The position numbers and the translations under genes are program-made. Source: Acidovorax sp. A1169 (GTDB lineage: Bacteria > Pseudomonadota > Gammaproteobacteria > Burkholderiales > Burkholderiaceae_C). Taken from it: a DNA stretch of 64,000 bases. Positions 1-8,930 of this stretch are shown piece by piece. Below the pieces are notes generated by a model that ran no database searches, was not told where the DNA came from, and saw only the letters and a program-made list of their open reading frames with translations. The stretch covers positions 124,001 through 188,000 of the forward strand of contig NZ_JAUZDX010000001.1 in the NCBI RefSeq assembly GCF_030704685.1, given 5' to 3'. The stretch's first letter is position 1. Every line of letters starts with the position of its first letter.

Positions 1-2290
1 TAACCAGGTCCTGCAGGGGGGCAGGCTGTACGCGCGTTGCCGGGGCGCTACGCTGGGGCAGTTCCGGCAAGACAGGAGCGCCCGATATCGACCGCAGCGG
101 CAGGCTCGACGCGGGTTGCGTCACCTGCTGCAGCCCGCGGATCGCGTCGTAGCGGTCTGCCATCAGGGCTTCGCTGGTGGCCGCATCACGCACCACCACG
201 GGGCGCAGGAAGACCATCAGGTTGGTCTTGTTGCGCGTGCGGTTTTCGCTGCGGAACAGGCCGCCAACCAGGGGCAGATCGCCCATCACCGGCACCTTGT
301 CCTCGCCCTGGGAGTAGCTGTCTTCGAGCAGACCGCCGAGAACGATGATGTTGCCATCGTCCACCACCACGTTCGACTCGATGGAGCGCTTGCTCGTCGT
401 GGGGCCGTTCACGTCAGAGAGGGTCGCGCGGTCGATCTTGGAGACCTCCTGGTAGATCGACATCTTGACGGTGCCGTTCTCGCTGATCTGCGGGCGCACT
501 TTGAGCATCAGGCCCACGTCCTTGCGCTCCACCGTGGTGAAGGGGTTCACCGTGTTGCTGCCGCCGGTGTTGGCATACGAGCCGGTCGGGAAGGGCACGT
601 TGTTGCCGATCACGATGCGCGCTTCCTCGTTGTCCAGCGTCATCAGGTTGGGGGTGGACAGCACATTGGCATCACCGCTGTTCTGCAGGAAGTTGGCCAG
701 GGCGCCCAGGTAGTACTGGCCATTGATGCGCGGTGCAAGGGCCAGGTTCAGGCCCTTGCTCAGCGTGCTGGCTGCCGAGGTGATGGCGCTGGTGCTTCCA
801 CTGGCCAGTGCTCCTGTGACATTCAGGATGTTCGCACCTCCACCTTGGACCGAATTGGTGCCGATGACGCCGACGGTGCCATCGCCCTGCTTGCCCAAAA
901 CCCCTTGCCACTGGATGCCGAACTCCGCCAGCTTGGTAGCCGAGACCTCTACGATCATGCTTTCCACCAGAACCTGGGCCCGTCGACCATCGAGCTGGTC
1001 GATCACTGCGCGCAGTTGGCGGAACAGCGGCTCGGGCGCCGTGATGATCAGCGAGTTGGTGGTGGGGTCGGCCTGGATCAGGCCGCCGGTGGAGGGCTGG
1101 TTGCTGTTGGCGCTGCCCATGCCCGAGCCGGCGCCCATGCCGGAACTGCTGCCCAGCCCGCCAAGGCTGCTGTTGCTGCTGCTGTTGGAGCCGCCGCTCA
1201 GGCCGCCGCTGTTGCTGCCGCCGCCCGACAGTGAGCTGGACGGTGCACCCCCACCGGAAATCGCCGGCGTGCTGGCGCCGGCACCGCCACTGGAGTTGCC
1301 GCCCATGCTGGCCATGGCCGCGCGCAGGGTGGTGGCGAGCTTGGTGGCATCGGCGTTCTTGAGGTAGACCACATGGATGTTGCCCGTGGAGGCGCTGCTG
1401 CCCGGCACCGGGGGCTGGTCGAGCTTGTCGACGAGGGCACGCACCATGGCCACCCGTGCAGGGTTGGCTGCGCGCAGGATCAGCGAATTGCTGCGCGGCT
1501 CGGCCAGCAGCGTGGTCTTGAACGAGGTATCCGCCTGGCCCTGGGCAGCGGCGGGCGCGGCGCCACTGCCGCCATCGATGAGGCGTGCCACCAGGGGTGC
1601 GAGGTCGACCGCCAGGGCGTTGCGCAGCGGGATGATCTCCACATCGCTGGCGTTGGAGACGTCCATCGCCGCGATGATGCGGCCCAGGCGTTGCAGGTTG
1701 TCGGCGTAGTCGGTGATCACCAGCGAGTTGTTGCCGGGGTTCACGTTGATGGTGTTGTTGGGGCTGATCAGCGGGCGCAGCACCGGCACCAGGTTGCCCG
1801 CGTTTTCGTAATTGAGCTTGAAGATCTGCGTCACGATCTGCCCGCCGCCGGGCGTGCCGCGCGCAGAGCCCGACTCGCTCACGCCCACGCTGCCGCTCTG
1901 CAGCTTGGCGTCGGCCTCGGGCACCACCTTGTACAGGCCGGCCGATTCGACCACCGTGAAGCCCTGCAGGCGCAGTGCGGCCAGAAACTGCTGGAACGCG
2001 GCCGAGGGGGGCACGGCGCGCTCGGTGATCAACGTGAGCTGGCCCTTCACGCGCGGGTCGACCACCACGTTGCGCCCGGTGATGGTGGCCATGGTGCGGG
2101 CCACGGCTTCGATCTCGGCGTTGGCGAAGTTCAGCGTGACGGGTTCGTTCCCGCGCACGCTGCTGGTGCCCGTGCCAACGGCCGTCTGCGCCAACGCCAG
2201 CGGGCTGCTGGTCAGCAGCATGGCAGCCAGGGTGATCGAGCTGACGGCGCATTGCAGGTGCGGCGAAAGGGAGGATGCGGAAGTCGTCAT
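1..2290 (-). CDS. gspD: Type II secretion outer-membrane secretin GspD (partial, C-terminus off the left edge)
   Basis: This is the secretin that forms the outer-membrane channel of the type II secretion system. The start is the ATG at 2290. A hydrophobic signal peptide ends near residue 34 (PLALAQT). N0/N1/N2/N3 ring-building repeats follow, then the secretin domain with the NVPFPTGSY gate motif and the VGLMLKVRPQI stretch. A long Gly/Ser/Asn-rich insertion sits in the N3 region at about residues 324-398. The frame stays open to base 1, so about 763 codons are visible and the stop is missing. It lies 4 bp after gspN and is the last visible gene of the minus-strand gsp operon; gspE and gspF would be expected just outside the window. 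Confidence 0.95.
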   Translation of the reverse strand, partial: MTTSASSLSPHLQCAVSSITLAAMLLTSSPLALAQTAVGTGTSSVRGNEPVTLNFANAEIEAVARTMATITGRNVVVDPRVKGQLTLITERAVPPSAAFQQFLAALRLQGFTVVESAGLYKVVPEADAKLQSGSVGVSESGSARGTPGGGQIVTQIFKLNYENAGNLVPVLRPLISPNNTINVNPGNNSLVITDYADNLQRLGRIIAAMDVSNASDVEIIPLRNALAVDLAPLVARLIDGGSGAAPAAAQGQADTSFKTTLLAEPRSNSLILRAANPARVAMVRALVDKLDQPPVPGSSASTGNIHVVYLKNADATKLATTLRAAMASMGGNSSGGAGASTPAISGGGAPSSSLSGGGSNSGGLSGGSNSSSNSSLGGLGSSSGMGAGSGMGSANSNQPSTGGLIQADPTTNSLIITAPEPLFRQLRAVIDQLDGRRAQVLVESMIVEVSATKLAEFGIQWQGVLGKQGDGTVGVIGTNSVQGGGANILNVTGALASGSTSAITSAASTLSKGLNLALAPRINGQYYLGALANFLQNSGDANVLSTPNLMTLDNEEARIVIGNNVPFPTGSYANTGGSNTVNPFTTVERKDVGLMLKVRPQISENGTVKMSIYQEVSKIDRATLSDVNGPTTSKRSIESNVVVDDGNIIVLGGLLEDSYSQGEDKVPVMGDLPLVGGLFRSENRTRNKTNLMVFLRPVVVRDAATSEALMADRYDAIRGLQQVTQPASSLPLRSISGAPVLPELPQRSAPATRVQPAPLQDLV

Positions 2291-2294
2291 AGGG

Positions 2295-3134
2295 TCAACC
2301 CACGGTGATGAGGGAGCGCGCGCCGTTGCGCCGTCCGATGATGTTCAGAAGATTGGTGAGCGCCGCTTCGCGGTCGGGCGCTGCACTGGCCTCGCCCGCA
2401 AAGCGCAGGCGCTGGCCTACCCATTGGCCGGTGCCGCTCAATTGCAGGTGGCCGCTCAGGGTGGTCAAGGTCAGGATGGGCACCTCGCCGCCCTGCACGG
2501 CCAGCCGGTAGCTGCCCATGGGGCGCAGGGTGGACAGGCGCGAGGACATGTCCAGCGCATCGAGCTGCACCTTACCATCCAGCACCATGCGGCCGGCCTG
2601 CCAGGCAGCTTGCAGCCCCTGGGTCTGCAGCACCAGCTGGCCTTGCGGCTGCAGCGTGTTCCAGGGCGTGCCCAGGCCCGAGAGCAATGCGGCGGGCCAG
2701 TTGCTCTGGCCGTCGCCCACCGTCAGGCGCAGTTGCGAGAGGCCCAGCGCCAGCCGTGCCTGCAGCGGCTGCACGGTGCAGCAGGGGGCCTGCACCTGTG
2801 CGCGCACGCCATTCAGGGTGGGGCGCAATGTCCATTGCAGGCGCCCGGGCAGTGAGGTGCGGTCCTGGCTGGCGGTGCCGCCGGTCAGCACCAATTGGGC
2901 CGAGCCGTTCCAGACGGTGCCACGCGCTTCGGACAGCAGCAGTTGCCCACCCGTGGCCCGGGCCAGGCCCTGGGCCAGCCATTGCGCCGGCGCAAAGACC
3001 ACCAGCGCCGGCAGCAGGCCGGCCAGGGCACCGCCCACCGCCCAGCCCCAGGGCGAGCGCGGTACGGCACCGGTGGTGCGCGAAGAGGTGCGTGTGCTGC
3101 GGGCGGGGGACACAGGGCGTTCCGTGGGGTTCAC
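2295..3134 (-). CDS. gspN: Type II secretion system protein GspN
   Basis: A 279-residue inner-membrane component of the type II secretion system. I chose the GTG at 3134 because it overlaps the gspM stop (GTGA), the same coupling used across this operon; upstream codons in this frame lie inside gspM. A short Ser/Thr/Arg-rich cytoplasmic tail is followed by one membrane segment at about residues 28-48 and a periplasmic beta-rich domain with RGTVWNGSAQL and LTLTTLSGHLQLSG, typical of GspN. It is not found in every T2SS; its exact role in the apparatus is not well defined. Confidence 0.88.
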   Translation of the reverse strand: MNPTERPVSPARSTRTSSRTTGAVPRSPWGWAVGGALAGLLPALVVFAPAQWLAQGLARATGGQLLLSEARGTVWNGSAQLVLTGGTASQDRTSLPGRLQWTLRPTLNGVRAQVQAPCCTVQPLQARLALGLSQLRLTVGDGQSNWPAALLSGLGTPWNTLQPQGQLVLQTQGLQAAWQAGRMVLDGKVQLDALDMSSRLSTLRPMGSYRLAVQGGEVPILTLTTLSGHLQLSGTGQWVGQRLRFAGEASAAPDREAALTNLLNIIGRRNGARSLITVG

Positions 3135-3805
3135 CGTGCAGGCAGGGCCAGCACCAGCGTGCCGTCCCAGCGCGGGGTCCCGGGGGCCGCGCCCTCGGGG
3201 GCGTTGCCCTGTACAGGGTTGGCACCCATGGCCGGCATGCTGCCGGGAATAGGGGGCATCAGAGGGCCCGAAGGGGGCGCACCCGCACCCGCCGCCGGCA
3301 AGGCCGGCGCCGCGGCGGGGCCTTGCGGGCCCGGGCGGGCATTGCCTGTCGTTGCGGTAGTGGTCGGGTTGGCGGTGCGGGTCAGGCGTGCCTCGATGGG
3401 CACGGCCCGGGCATTGCTGCGCGCCAGGGCCAGCCACTGCGCCAGGGCATCGGCAGGGGCGGCCTTGAGCGTCACGGTGGCACGGTCGCCGGTCACGTTG
3501 AGCTGTGCGGCCGTGCCCATGCGCTGGGTCAGGCCGTTGCGCAGGGCGCCGGTGGGGTCGCCCGTGCTGCTGCGCGGTGCGGCCTGCAACTGCTGGGCCT
3601 CGGCCTGCAGGCTGCGCATGCGCTGCAGCTGCGTGTCCAGTTCGGCGTGACGCTTGGGGGCGGTGCGCAAGGTCTGCAGGGCCGGTGAAATGGCCACCCA
3701 CCACACCAGGGCCAGGCCCACCAGGGCGGCAGCACCCAGCACGAAGTTCTGTTCGCGCGGGGCCATGGCCTGCCATTGCGCTTTCAAGGGGGCGAGCTGG
3801 CTCAT
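3131..3805 (-). CDS. gspM: Type II secretion system protein GspM
   Basis: A 224-residue inner-membrane platform protein that partners with GspL. It starts MSQLAPLKAQW, has one membrane helix at about residues 21-41 (VLGAAALVGLALVWWVA), then a short helical linker and a ferredoxin-like periplasmic domain. The last 60 residues are rich in Pro, Ala and Gly, which is longer and less ordered than usual. The ATG overlaps the gspL stop and its own stop overlaps the gspN start, so translation is probably coupled. Confidence 0.9.
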   Translation of the reverse strand: MSQLAPLKAQWQAMAPREQNFVLGAAALVGLALVWWVAISPALQTLRTAPKRHAELDTQLQRMRSLQAEAQQLQAAPRSSTGDPTGALRNGLTQRMGTAAQLNVTGDRATVTLKAAPADALAQWLALARSNARAVPIEARLTRTANPTTTATTGNARPGPQGPAAAPALPAAGAGAPPSGPLMPPIPGSMPAMGANPVQGNAPEGAAPGTPRWDGTLVLALPAR

Positions 3806-5055
3806 GGGGCGGTCTCCGCACGCAGCACCAGGCTGCCATCGTCCAGGCGGCCGGTGTAGCCGGCAGCCCGCAGTCGGGTTGTGAGCACGGGTTCCTCTTG
3901 GGGTGCAAGCGGCAGGCCGCGCAGGCGCAGCTCGCCGGTGGTGAATTCCAGGCCAGTAGGGATGCGGCCATCGGGCAGCACGCTGCCGGCAGCGGCCATC
4001 ATGGGCTCCAGGTCGCGCGGCGAGAAGCTGCCGGACGCCTGGCGCAGAAGCGCCATCTCGCGCTCCATCTGCTCCAGGGGGGCTATCACCGCCTGCACCT
4101 GCGGGAAGGTCTGCGTGAAGGTGCTGCGCAGGCTGGTCTGTTTGGCGGCCAGGGCCTGCCGCTCCTGCCAAGCCCAGACGTTCAGGCCCGCCAGGTGCGC
4201 CAGGACGAGCACGCCCAGCGCCCAGCGCGCTGCGCGCCACTGGGGGGCGTACAGCAGGGCGCTCAGAACGCCGCCGGCCTTGCGCAGGGCGCGCGATCGG
4301 CTGGTGCTGGACAGGTCGAACTGCGCCAGGTCCCAGTCGCTGCGGGCGGCGTCCAGGGCGCGGGCGCTGGCCGTGTGCAGGTCCACCGGGTGACCCAGTG
4401 CGCGTTCGGCCAGTTCCGCCACGGCCGGGTCGGCGCGCAAGGGGGTGGGCGGCGCATCGCTGCCGGCAGCGCCAAGGCCTGCCAAGGCCAGCGTGGCCGG
4501 CGTCAGGGGCAGCACCGAAATGCCCTGATCTGCGCCCAGGCCGCACAGGATCAGCTGGGGGTCGTCCGCAGTGCCGATGGCCGACACCTCGGGGCCGCCA
4601 CTGGCCGTGGGGCCGGGCGCGAACTCGGGCACCACGCGCGACACGCGCCGGCCGGCGGCCTCCAGGGCCTGCAGGTGGGCGCGCAGCCAGGCGCGGTCGC
4701 ACACGGCCACCCACACCGGCACGCCGGCCTGGGCGCCTGGCTGCAGCGCAAAGTGCAGCTGGGCCGTGTCGTCGAGCAGGCGGTCTTCAAGCAGGCCGTC
4801 CAGCACCGAGCGCAGGCGCGGTGTCTGCTGGCTGGCCCCCAGGGGCAGGCCGGGCGGCAACTGCACCTTTTGCCAGGACAGCGCCTCTATCGGCACCACG
4901 GCCACGACCTCACCAGGGCGCGCGGTCTCGGGCAGCAGGGCGGCCTCGGTGAGCGCGTGGCGCTGTGCGGTGTGCCCGTCCGCAGTCAGCGTATAGCCGT
5001 ACTGGGTCGATATCCCCGGAAGGGAGGGCGGCAGGGAAAGTATCAGCGTGCTCAT
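3802..5055 (-). CDS. gspL: Type II secretion system protein GspL
   Basis: A 417-residue inner-membrane protein that couples the cytoplasmic ATPase GspE to the assembly platform. The N-terminal about 260 residues form the actin-like cytoplasmic domain (MSTLILSLPPSLPG at the start, VVAVVPIEALSWQKVQLP inside). One membrane helix lies at about residues 277-296 (RWALGVLVLAHLAGLNVWAW), followed by a periplasmic ferredoxin-like domain ending LDDGSLVLRAETAP. There is a 50-bp gap to gspK upstream and a 4-base overlap with gspM downstream. Confidence 0.92.
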   Translation of the reverse strand: MSTLILSLPPSLPGISTQYGYTLTADGHTAQRHALTEAALLPETARPGEVVAVVPIEALSWQKVQLPPGLPLGASQQTPRLRSVLDGLLEDRLLDDTAQLHFALQPGAQAGVPVWVAVCDRAWLRAHLQALEAAGRRVSRVVPEFAPGPTASGGPEVSAIGTADDPQLILCGLGADQGISVLPLTPATLALAGLGAAGSDAPPTPLRADPAVAELAERALGHPVDLHTASARALDAARSDWDLAQFDLSSTSRSRALRKAGGVLSALLYAPQWRAARWALGVLVLAHLAGLNVWAWQERQALAAKQTSLRSTFTQTFPQVQAVIAPLEQMEREMALLRQASGSFSPRDLEPMMAAAGSVLPDGRIPTGLEFTTGELRLRGLPLAPQEEPVLTTRLRAAGYTGRLDDGSLVLRAETAP

Positions 5056-5105
5056 GGGCGGGTAGTGCGGGCCATTTTAGGGTGTGCTGGGAGGGCTGCG
5101 CGCAT

Positions 5106-6104
5106 TCAGCGCAGGCCCTGTTGCGCCGGGGCGGCAGTGTCCCGGTCGAAAGCGCCGCGTTCCCGCCACAGCGTCGTCACTTCCAGGCCCAGCTTGCGGA
5201 CCAGGGAGCGCTCATCCACGGTGGTGTTGTCCATGCGCAGCCGGCCGCGCACCTCGAAATAGGCCGAGGCGATGGCCAGGTCATTGGTCTCGAACGGGAC
5301 CTTGCCCAGCGCATCGACCACTTCGGCCATGGAACGGAAATGTTTCGATTCGCGGGCCTGCACCAGCTTCTGTGCACCGGCCATGTCCAGCCCGTCGATG
5401 CTGGCCCAGACCACGTCGATGCCCGCCGTGTTGAGGTTGACCGGCGTGCGCACCGGCAGGATGGTGACATGCGGCAGCAACGCCGCCACGGTGGGCGGCG
5501 ACAGCCCCAGCCAGCCCAGCTGCGAGACCGTCTGCGGCATGAGCGGGGCGCTGCCATCGGCCCCCGTGCGGGCCTGGGCCTTGCGCAGGTTGTCCACCAG
5601 CAGCGCCAGCTCTTGCGAGGGCAGCCCCAGCCGCTCGAACAGCCGGGTGAACTGTTTGAGAGAACCGGCCTGCACCTGCCCGCCTTCGGCCAGGCTGGTG
5701 ATGTTCAGGCGCGATTGCAAGTCGGTGATCTGCCCCGAAAGAAAGGCATCGGTGGTGTCGGTGCTGGCGTCGTCCACCTGCGCCACGCCGCGCTCGGCCG
5801 CGAGGAAGCTGGACAGCCGGGCTTCCTGCAGCGGCACCGCCCAGGGCTCGGCCAGGTGGTCGGCGCCGCCGGCACGGCCATCTTCGCGCAGGATCAGGCG
5901 CGACCAGTCCAGCGCCCCCACCAATATCCAGGCGGCCTGCACCCGGGCGCGCTCGGCGGTCTCGACCTCGATGGCGCGCCACTGCTGCCACAGGGAGGCG
6001 GCGGCAAACGTGGCCACCAGCGTCACGGTGAGCATGGCTGCGAGCAGAGCGGCGCCGCGCTGGGCCAGCGTTCGCCGTTGCCGGATGTTCGGTGTGCGGC
6101 GCAT
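5106..6104 (-). CDS. gspK: Type II secretion minor pseudopilin GspK
   Basis: A 332-residue minor pseudopilin that caps the pseudopilus tip with GspI and GspJ. The start at 6104 overlaps the gspJ stop (ATGA). The prepilin site reads QRG|AALLAAMLTVTLVATFAAA at about residue 17; the usual Glu at +5 is absent, which is normal for GspK. The large globular insert includes LNINTAGIDVVW-type helix-hairpin-helix sequence (seen as VNLNTAGIDVVW) and the C-terminal TLWRERGAFDRD region. Confidence 0.92.
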   Translation of the reverse strand: MRRTPNIRQRRTLAQRGAALLAAMLTVTLVATFAAASLWQQWRAIEVETAERARVQAAWILVGALDWSRLILREDGRAGGADHLAEPWAVPLQEARLSSFLAAERGVAQVDDASTDTTDAFLSGQITDLQSRLNITSLAEGGQVQAGSLKQFTRLFERLGLPSQELALLVDNLRKAQARTGADGSAPLMPQTVSQLGWLGLSPPTVAALLPHVTILPVRTPVNLNTAGIDVVWASIDGLDMAGAQKLVQARESKHFRSMAEVVDALGKVPFETNDLAIASAYFEVRGRLRMDNTTVDERSLVRKLGLEVTTLWRERGAFDRDTAAPAQQGLR

Positions 6105-6835
6105 CAGGTGCGTCCCCCACCCAGCGTCGGGTTGACCCAGTCGCGCACGATGGCGCCGCTCAGTGCCTGGCCGGGTGAAAGCGTGATCTGCAGCCGCACC
6201 CCATCGGGCAGGGTGGAGGCCGGGGTGCCTGCGGTCTGGCCGGCGCTCGACAGCGGGTTGGACCATGCGCCGCCGCGGAAATAGAACAGCTGCCAGTTGG
6301 TGATGGGCACCAGGCTGATCTCGTAGCGCCGCGCCTGTTCGTCGGGCGTGCGCGCCCACTGCTCGGCCTGTTGCCAGGCCTGCTGCCATTCGGTGCGGTT
6401 GCGCACGGGGGGGGACTGCCAGCGCATCCACTGGCCTGCGCCCTCCATGCCAGGCATGTCGCGCCGGGTCCAGGCCACCACCAGGGCGCCTTCGTCGGGC
6501 ACGGCCGTGGTGCGGCGCGTGATGCGCAGCACCTGCCCGTCCCAGTCCATCGGCGTGGTGCTGGCCAGCGGCAGGATGGCATCGAGGTCGGCGCCCCACT
6601 GCCCCAGGGCCGACTGGATCACCAGCATCTCGTCGGCGCGCAGGCGCGTCTGCTCCTGCGCGCGCACCATGCCGTCAATGCCGCGCCAGCTCATGATGGC
6701 CAGAATGGACATCAGCGCAATGGCGACCAGCAGTTCGATTAGCGTGAAGCCGCCCGATGCCGCCGGCAACGGGCTGCGCTCGCGGCCTGGTGGCACAGCG
6801 AGGCGCGCAGGGTGGGTCATGGGCCTGGAGAGCAT
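6104..6835 (-). CDS. gspJ: Type II secretion minor pseudopilin GspJ
   Basis: A minor pseudopilin of about 243 residues. The prepilin cleavage motif is ASGG|FTLIELLVAIALMSILAIM, followed by SWRGIDGM, typical of GspJ. Three starts are possible: a TTG at 6841 overlapping the gspI stop, an ATG at 6835 and an ATG at 6820. All leave an unusually long leader of about 27-34 residues before the cleavage glycine. I give 6835, the first ATG after the gspI stop; the exact choice is uncertain. Confidence 0.88.
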   Translation of the reverse strand: MLSRPMTHPARLAVPPGRERSPLPAASGGFTLIELLVAIALMSILAIMSWRGIDGMVRAQEQTRLRADEMLVIQSALGQWGADLDAILPLASTTPMDWDGQVLRITRRTTAVPDEGALVVAWTRRDMPGMEGAGQWMRWQSPPVRNRTEWQQAWQQAEQWARTPDEQARRYEISLVPITNWQLFYFRGGAWSNPLSSAGQTAGTPASTLPDGVRLQITLSPGQALSGAIVRDWVNPTLGGGRT

Positions 6836-6837
6836 TG

Positions 6838-7212
6838 TCAATAGCGCCCCAGGATGGTCGATATGCGCAGGACGGAGTTTTCGCCATCGAGCACCTGCGC
6901 ATCCACCCGCCGAAAGCTCGGGTTGGGCGTGGGCCGCACGATCAGGCGCACGTCCAGGCGCCGGCCCGCCTGCTCGCAGGGCTGGGTGCTGTCACCCACG
7001 CTGGGCATCTGGCGCGACAGGCGCACGCGCACCAGTTCGTTCTCGGCGCACAGCTGTGCCAGCACAATGTCGGACTGGCGCAGCGCATTGCGCGTGAGGG
7101 CATTCGTGGACTGCAGCCCGGCCATCAGCGCGATCGCCACGATGCTCAGGGCCACCAGCACCTCCACCAGCGTGAACCCCTGCTGGCGTGCGTTCATGGA
7201 AGTGCGGGTCAT
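6838..7212 (-). CDS. gspI: Type II secretion minor pseudopilin GspI
   Basis: A 124-residue minor pseudopilin. The start at 7212 (MTRTSMNARQQG) overlaps the gspH stop as ATGA. The leader ends QQG|FTLVEVLVALSIVAIALMAG, with Glu at +5 and the ALMAG continuation found in GspI. The C-terminus contains CEQAGRRLDVRLIVRPTPNPSFRRVDAQV, matching the family fold that packs with GspJ and GspK at the pseudopilus tip. Confidence 0.92.
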   Translation of the reverse strand: MTRTSMNARQQGFTLVEVLVALSIVAIALMAGLQSTNALTRNALRQSDIVLAQLCAENELVRVRLSRQMPSVGDSTQPCEQAGRRLDVRLIVRPTPNPSFRRVDAQVLDGENSVLRISTILGRY

Positions 7213-7634
7213 TGCGCGGACTCCACACTGAAAGGCCGCAACCCGTCCGTCACCACGCGCAGTGCCTGGTCGGGGTGGTCCTGGTGCGTGAGCAGCACCT
7301 GCTGCGCACCGATCACCGGCTCGGGCCCGAGCAGCAAAACGGCATTGCCGCGCACCAGGGTGCCGGTGGCCAGCCACTGGTGCGGCAGCGCATCGGGCGG
7401 CAGCCCATCGAAATTGAAACCCTGAGGCCCGCCGCGCCAGCGCACCGGCACGCCACTGGCCCGCGACTGCGCCCGCCCCGACTCCAGCAGGGCAGCCAGC
7501 CGCGCCGCCTCGCGCTCGAGCTGCGTCTGCCCGTTGTCGCGCAGCGCCAGCGAAATACCCGCCGTCGCCAGCGCCATGATGCTGATGACCACCAGCAACT
7601 CCAGCATGGTGAATCCACGTGTACGGCGGGTCAT
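7209..7634 (-). CDS. gspH: Type II secretion minor pseudopilin GspH
   Basis: A 141-residue minor pseudopilin. I chose the ATG at 7634 because it gives MTRRTRG|FTMLELLVVISIMALATAG, a normal 7-residue basic leader; an upstream in-frame start at 7682 would add 16 unlikely residues. The remainder (REAARLAALLESGRAQSRASGVPVRW) has the usual GspH core. It starts a run of ATGA-coupled genes (H-I-J-K). Confidence 0.9.
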   Translation of the reverse strand: MTRRTRGFTMLELLVVISIMALATAGISLALRDNGQTQLEREAARLAALLESGRAQSRASGVPVRWRGGPQGFNFDGLPPDALPHQWLATGTLVRGNAVLLLGPEPVIGAQQVLLTHQDHPDQALRVVTDGLRPFSVESAQ

Positions 7635-7740
7635 CAGGTTACGCGGCACAAATGGTGCGCACAGCGCAGTCAGGAGGGTCACGGTTTCACCACCGAGCGG
7701 TCCGCAAGTGACCCTCGGTCACGGCGGGGCGTGGCTGCAA

Positions 7741-7853
7741 CGGTCACGGTGCTCCCTCAGGGCGCGCGGCCGCCGCGCCGGGCCGCCCCAAGCAAGGCCC
7801 GGCCCCCCTGGGGGGCAGCGACCACACGAAGTGAGGGAGCGTGGGGGCGACGG
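7741..7853. repeat. Nested inverted-repeat intergenic element between gspH and gspG
   Basis: The 219-bp gap between gspG and gspH carries a compact folded element. GCTCCCTCA (7751-7759) pairs perfectly with TGAGGGAGC (7832-7840). Inside lie a GCCGGGCC/GGCCCGGC stem and a GGCCCCCC-TGGGGGGC-like hairpin. GGTCAC occurs several times around it. From memory, similar GGGGGGCAGCGACC-type elements are scattered between genes in Comamonadaceae genomes, so this is probably a REP-like repeat that interrupts the gsp operon leader region. No second copy was spotted in this window. Confidence 0.55.
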
Positions 7854-8318
7854 TCACTGCCAGCTGCCGATATCGGCATCCTTGCCTTCGCCGCCCGACT
7901 GCCCATCGGCACCGAAGGACATCACGTCGATCTCGCCCTTGATGCCGGGGTTCAGGTACTGGTAAGGGCGGCCCCAGGGGTCGTTGTTGAGCTTTTCGAG
8001 GTACAGCTTCCAGTTGCCGGGAACCGGGCCGGACGTGGGCTTGGCGACCAGCGCCTGCAGGCCCTGCTCGGGCGTGGGGTAGCGCTGGTTGTCCAGCCGG
8101 TACAGCTTGAGCGCCTGCATGATGTTGGTGATGTCCGTCTTGGCGGCAGTGCTGCGCGCGTCGTCGGCGCGGTCGAGCACGTTGGGCACGATCAGCGCGG
8201 CCAGCACGCCGATGATGACCACCACCACCATCAGCTCGATCAGGGTGAAACCCCGGGCCAGGCTGCGGCGTGCGGAGCCCAGGGAGGCGGAGGAAGACAG
8301 GAAAGAAAGAGTGTTCAC
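7854..8318 (-). CDS. gspG: Type II secretion major pseudopilin GspG
   Basis: The major pseudopilin, about 154 residues. The cleavage site is LARG|FTLIELMVVVVIIGVLAALIVP, followed by the GspG hallmarks NVLDRADDARSTAAKTDI, ALKLYRLDNQRYPTPEQGLQAL and a C-terminal calcium-site region ending ADIGSWQ. I chose the GTG at 8318 (about 22-residue leader); the ATG at 8381 would overlap the divergent gspC gene and has no advantage. It is probably the first gene of the minus-strand operon, though the 219-bp gap to gspH may allow separate control. Confidence 0.92.
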   Translation of the reverse strand: MNTLSFLSSSASLGSARRSLARGFTLIELMVVVVIIGVLAALIVPNVLDRADDARSTAAKTDITNIMQALKLYRLDNQRYPTPEQGLQALVAKPTSGPVPGNWKLYLEKLNNDPWGRPYQYLNPGIKGEIDVMSFGADGQSGGEGKDADIGSWQ

Positions 8319-8365
8319 TGCAGGCGGTCTCGCTAGGGTCGTATCGGGTGAATCATAATCCCCGC

Positions 8366-8821
8366 ATGGTGACCAATTCATACAGTAAATGGGGCGTGCG
8401 CCTGGGGACTCTGGCGTTCTGGGTCGCTGCGGGCGCCAGCGTGGCCTATTGGGGCCTGCGCCTGTCGAACCGGCCGGTCGCGCAAGCCTTTCCGGCGGTG
8501 GCGTCCATGGCGGCGGTGCCCGATGCCCAGGCGGTCGCCCGGGTGCTGGGCGCCGTGCCGGCCGGCGCGGTGGCGGCCGTGGCGGCGCCAGTGGCCTCGC
8601 TGGCCAGCCGCTTTGCCCTGATTGGCGTGCTGTCCGGGCGCCAGAGTGGGGGCGGCGCCGCGCTGATCGCGGTGGATGGCAAGCCGCCCAAAACCTTCCG
8701 TGTGGGCACCCTGGTGGACTCCGGCATGGTCCTGCAGTCCCTCGGCCCGCGCCAGGCGCAACTGGGTGCCGATGTGGGCGGCCCGGCCATGCTCACGCTG
8801 GACATGCCGCGCAAGAACTGA
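8366..8821 (+). CDS. gspC: Type II secretion system protein GspC-like (short form)
   Basis: A 151-residue inner-membrane protein. It has one N-terminal membrane helix at about residues 11-30 (LGTLAFWVAAGASVAYWGL), an Ala/Val-rich linker, and a homology-region domain with FALIGVLSGRQSGGGAALIAVDG and FRVGTLVDSGMVLQSL. It stops after that domain, so the PDZ or coiled-coil segment of longer GspC proteins is absent. It is transcribed away from gspG, with only 47 bp between the two starts, so both promoters must share that space. GspC links the inner-membrane platform to the GspD secretin. Confidence 0.82.
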   Translation: MVTNSYSKWGVRLGTLAFWVAAGASVAYWGLRLSNRPVAQAFPAVASMAAVPDAQAVARVLGAVPAGAVAAVAAPVASLASRFALIGVLSGRQSGGGAALIAVDGKPPKTFRVGTLVDSGMVLQSLGPRQAQLGADVGGPAMLTLDMPRKN

Positions 8822-8930
8822 CCCCTTCGGGGCGCAGCCGGCCTCGGGCTTGGACGCCCGCGTTTTCAGGGCTTGCTTCTGCTTACCCTGCGGACTGTTG
8901 GTATTTTGCCAATCGAGGGCGCGCGCGCCT

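Noticed and set aside
116..1234. Open frame on the plus strand opposite gspD.
   Set aside because: Composition is that of a mirror frame; the secretin motifs on the other strand are unambiguous.
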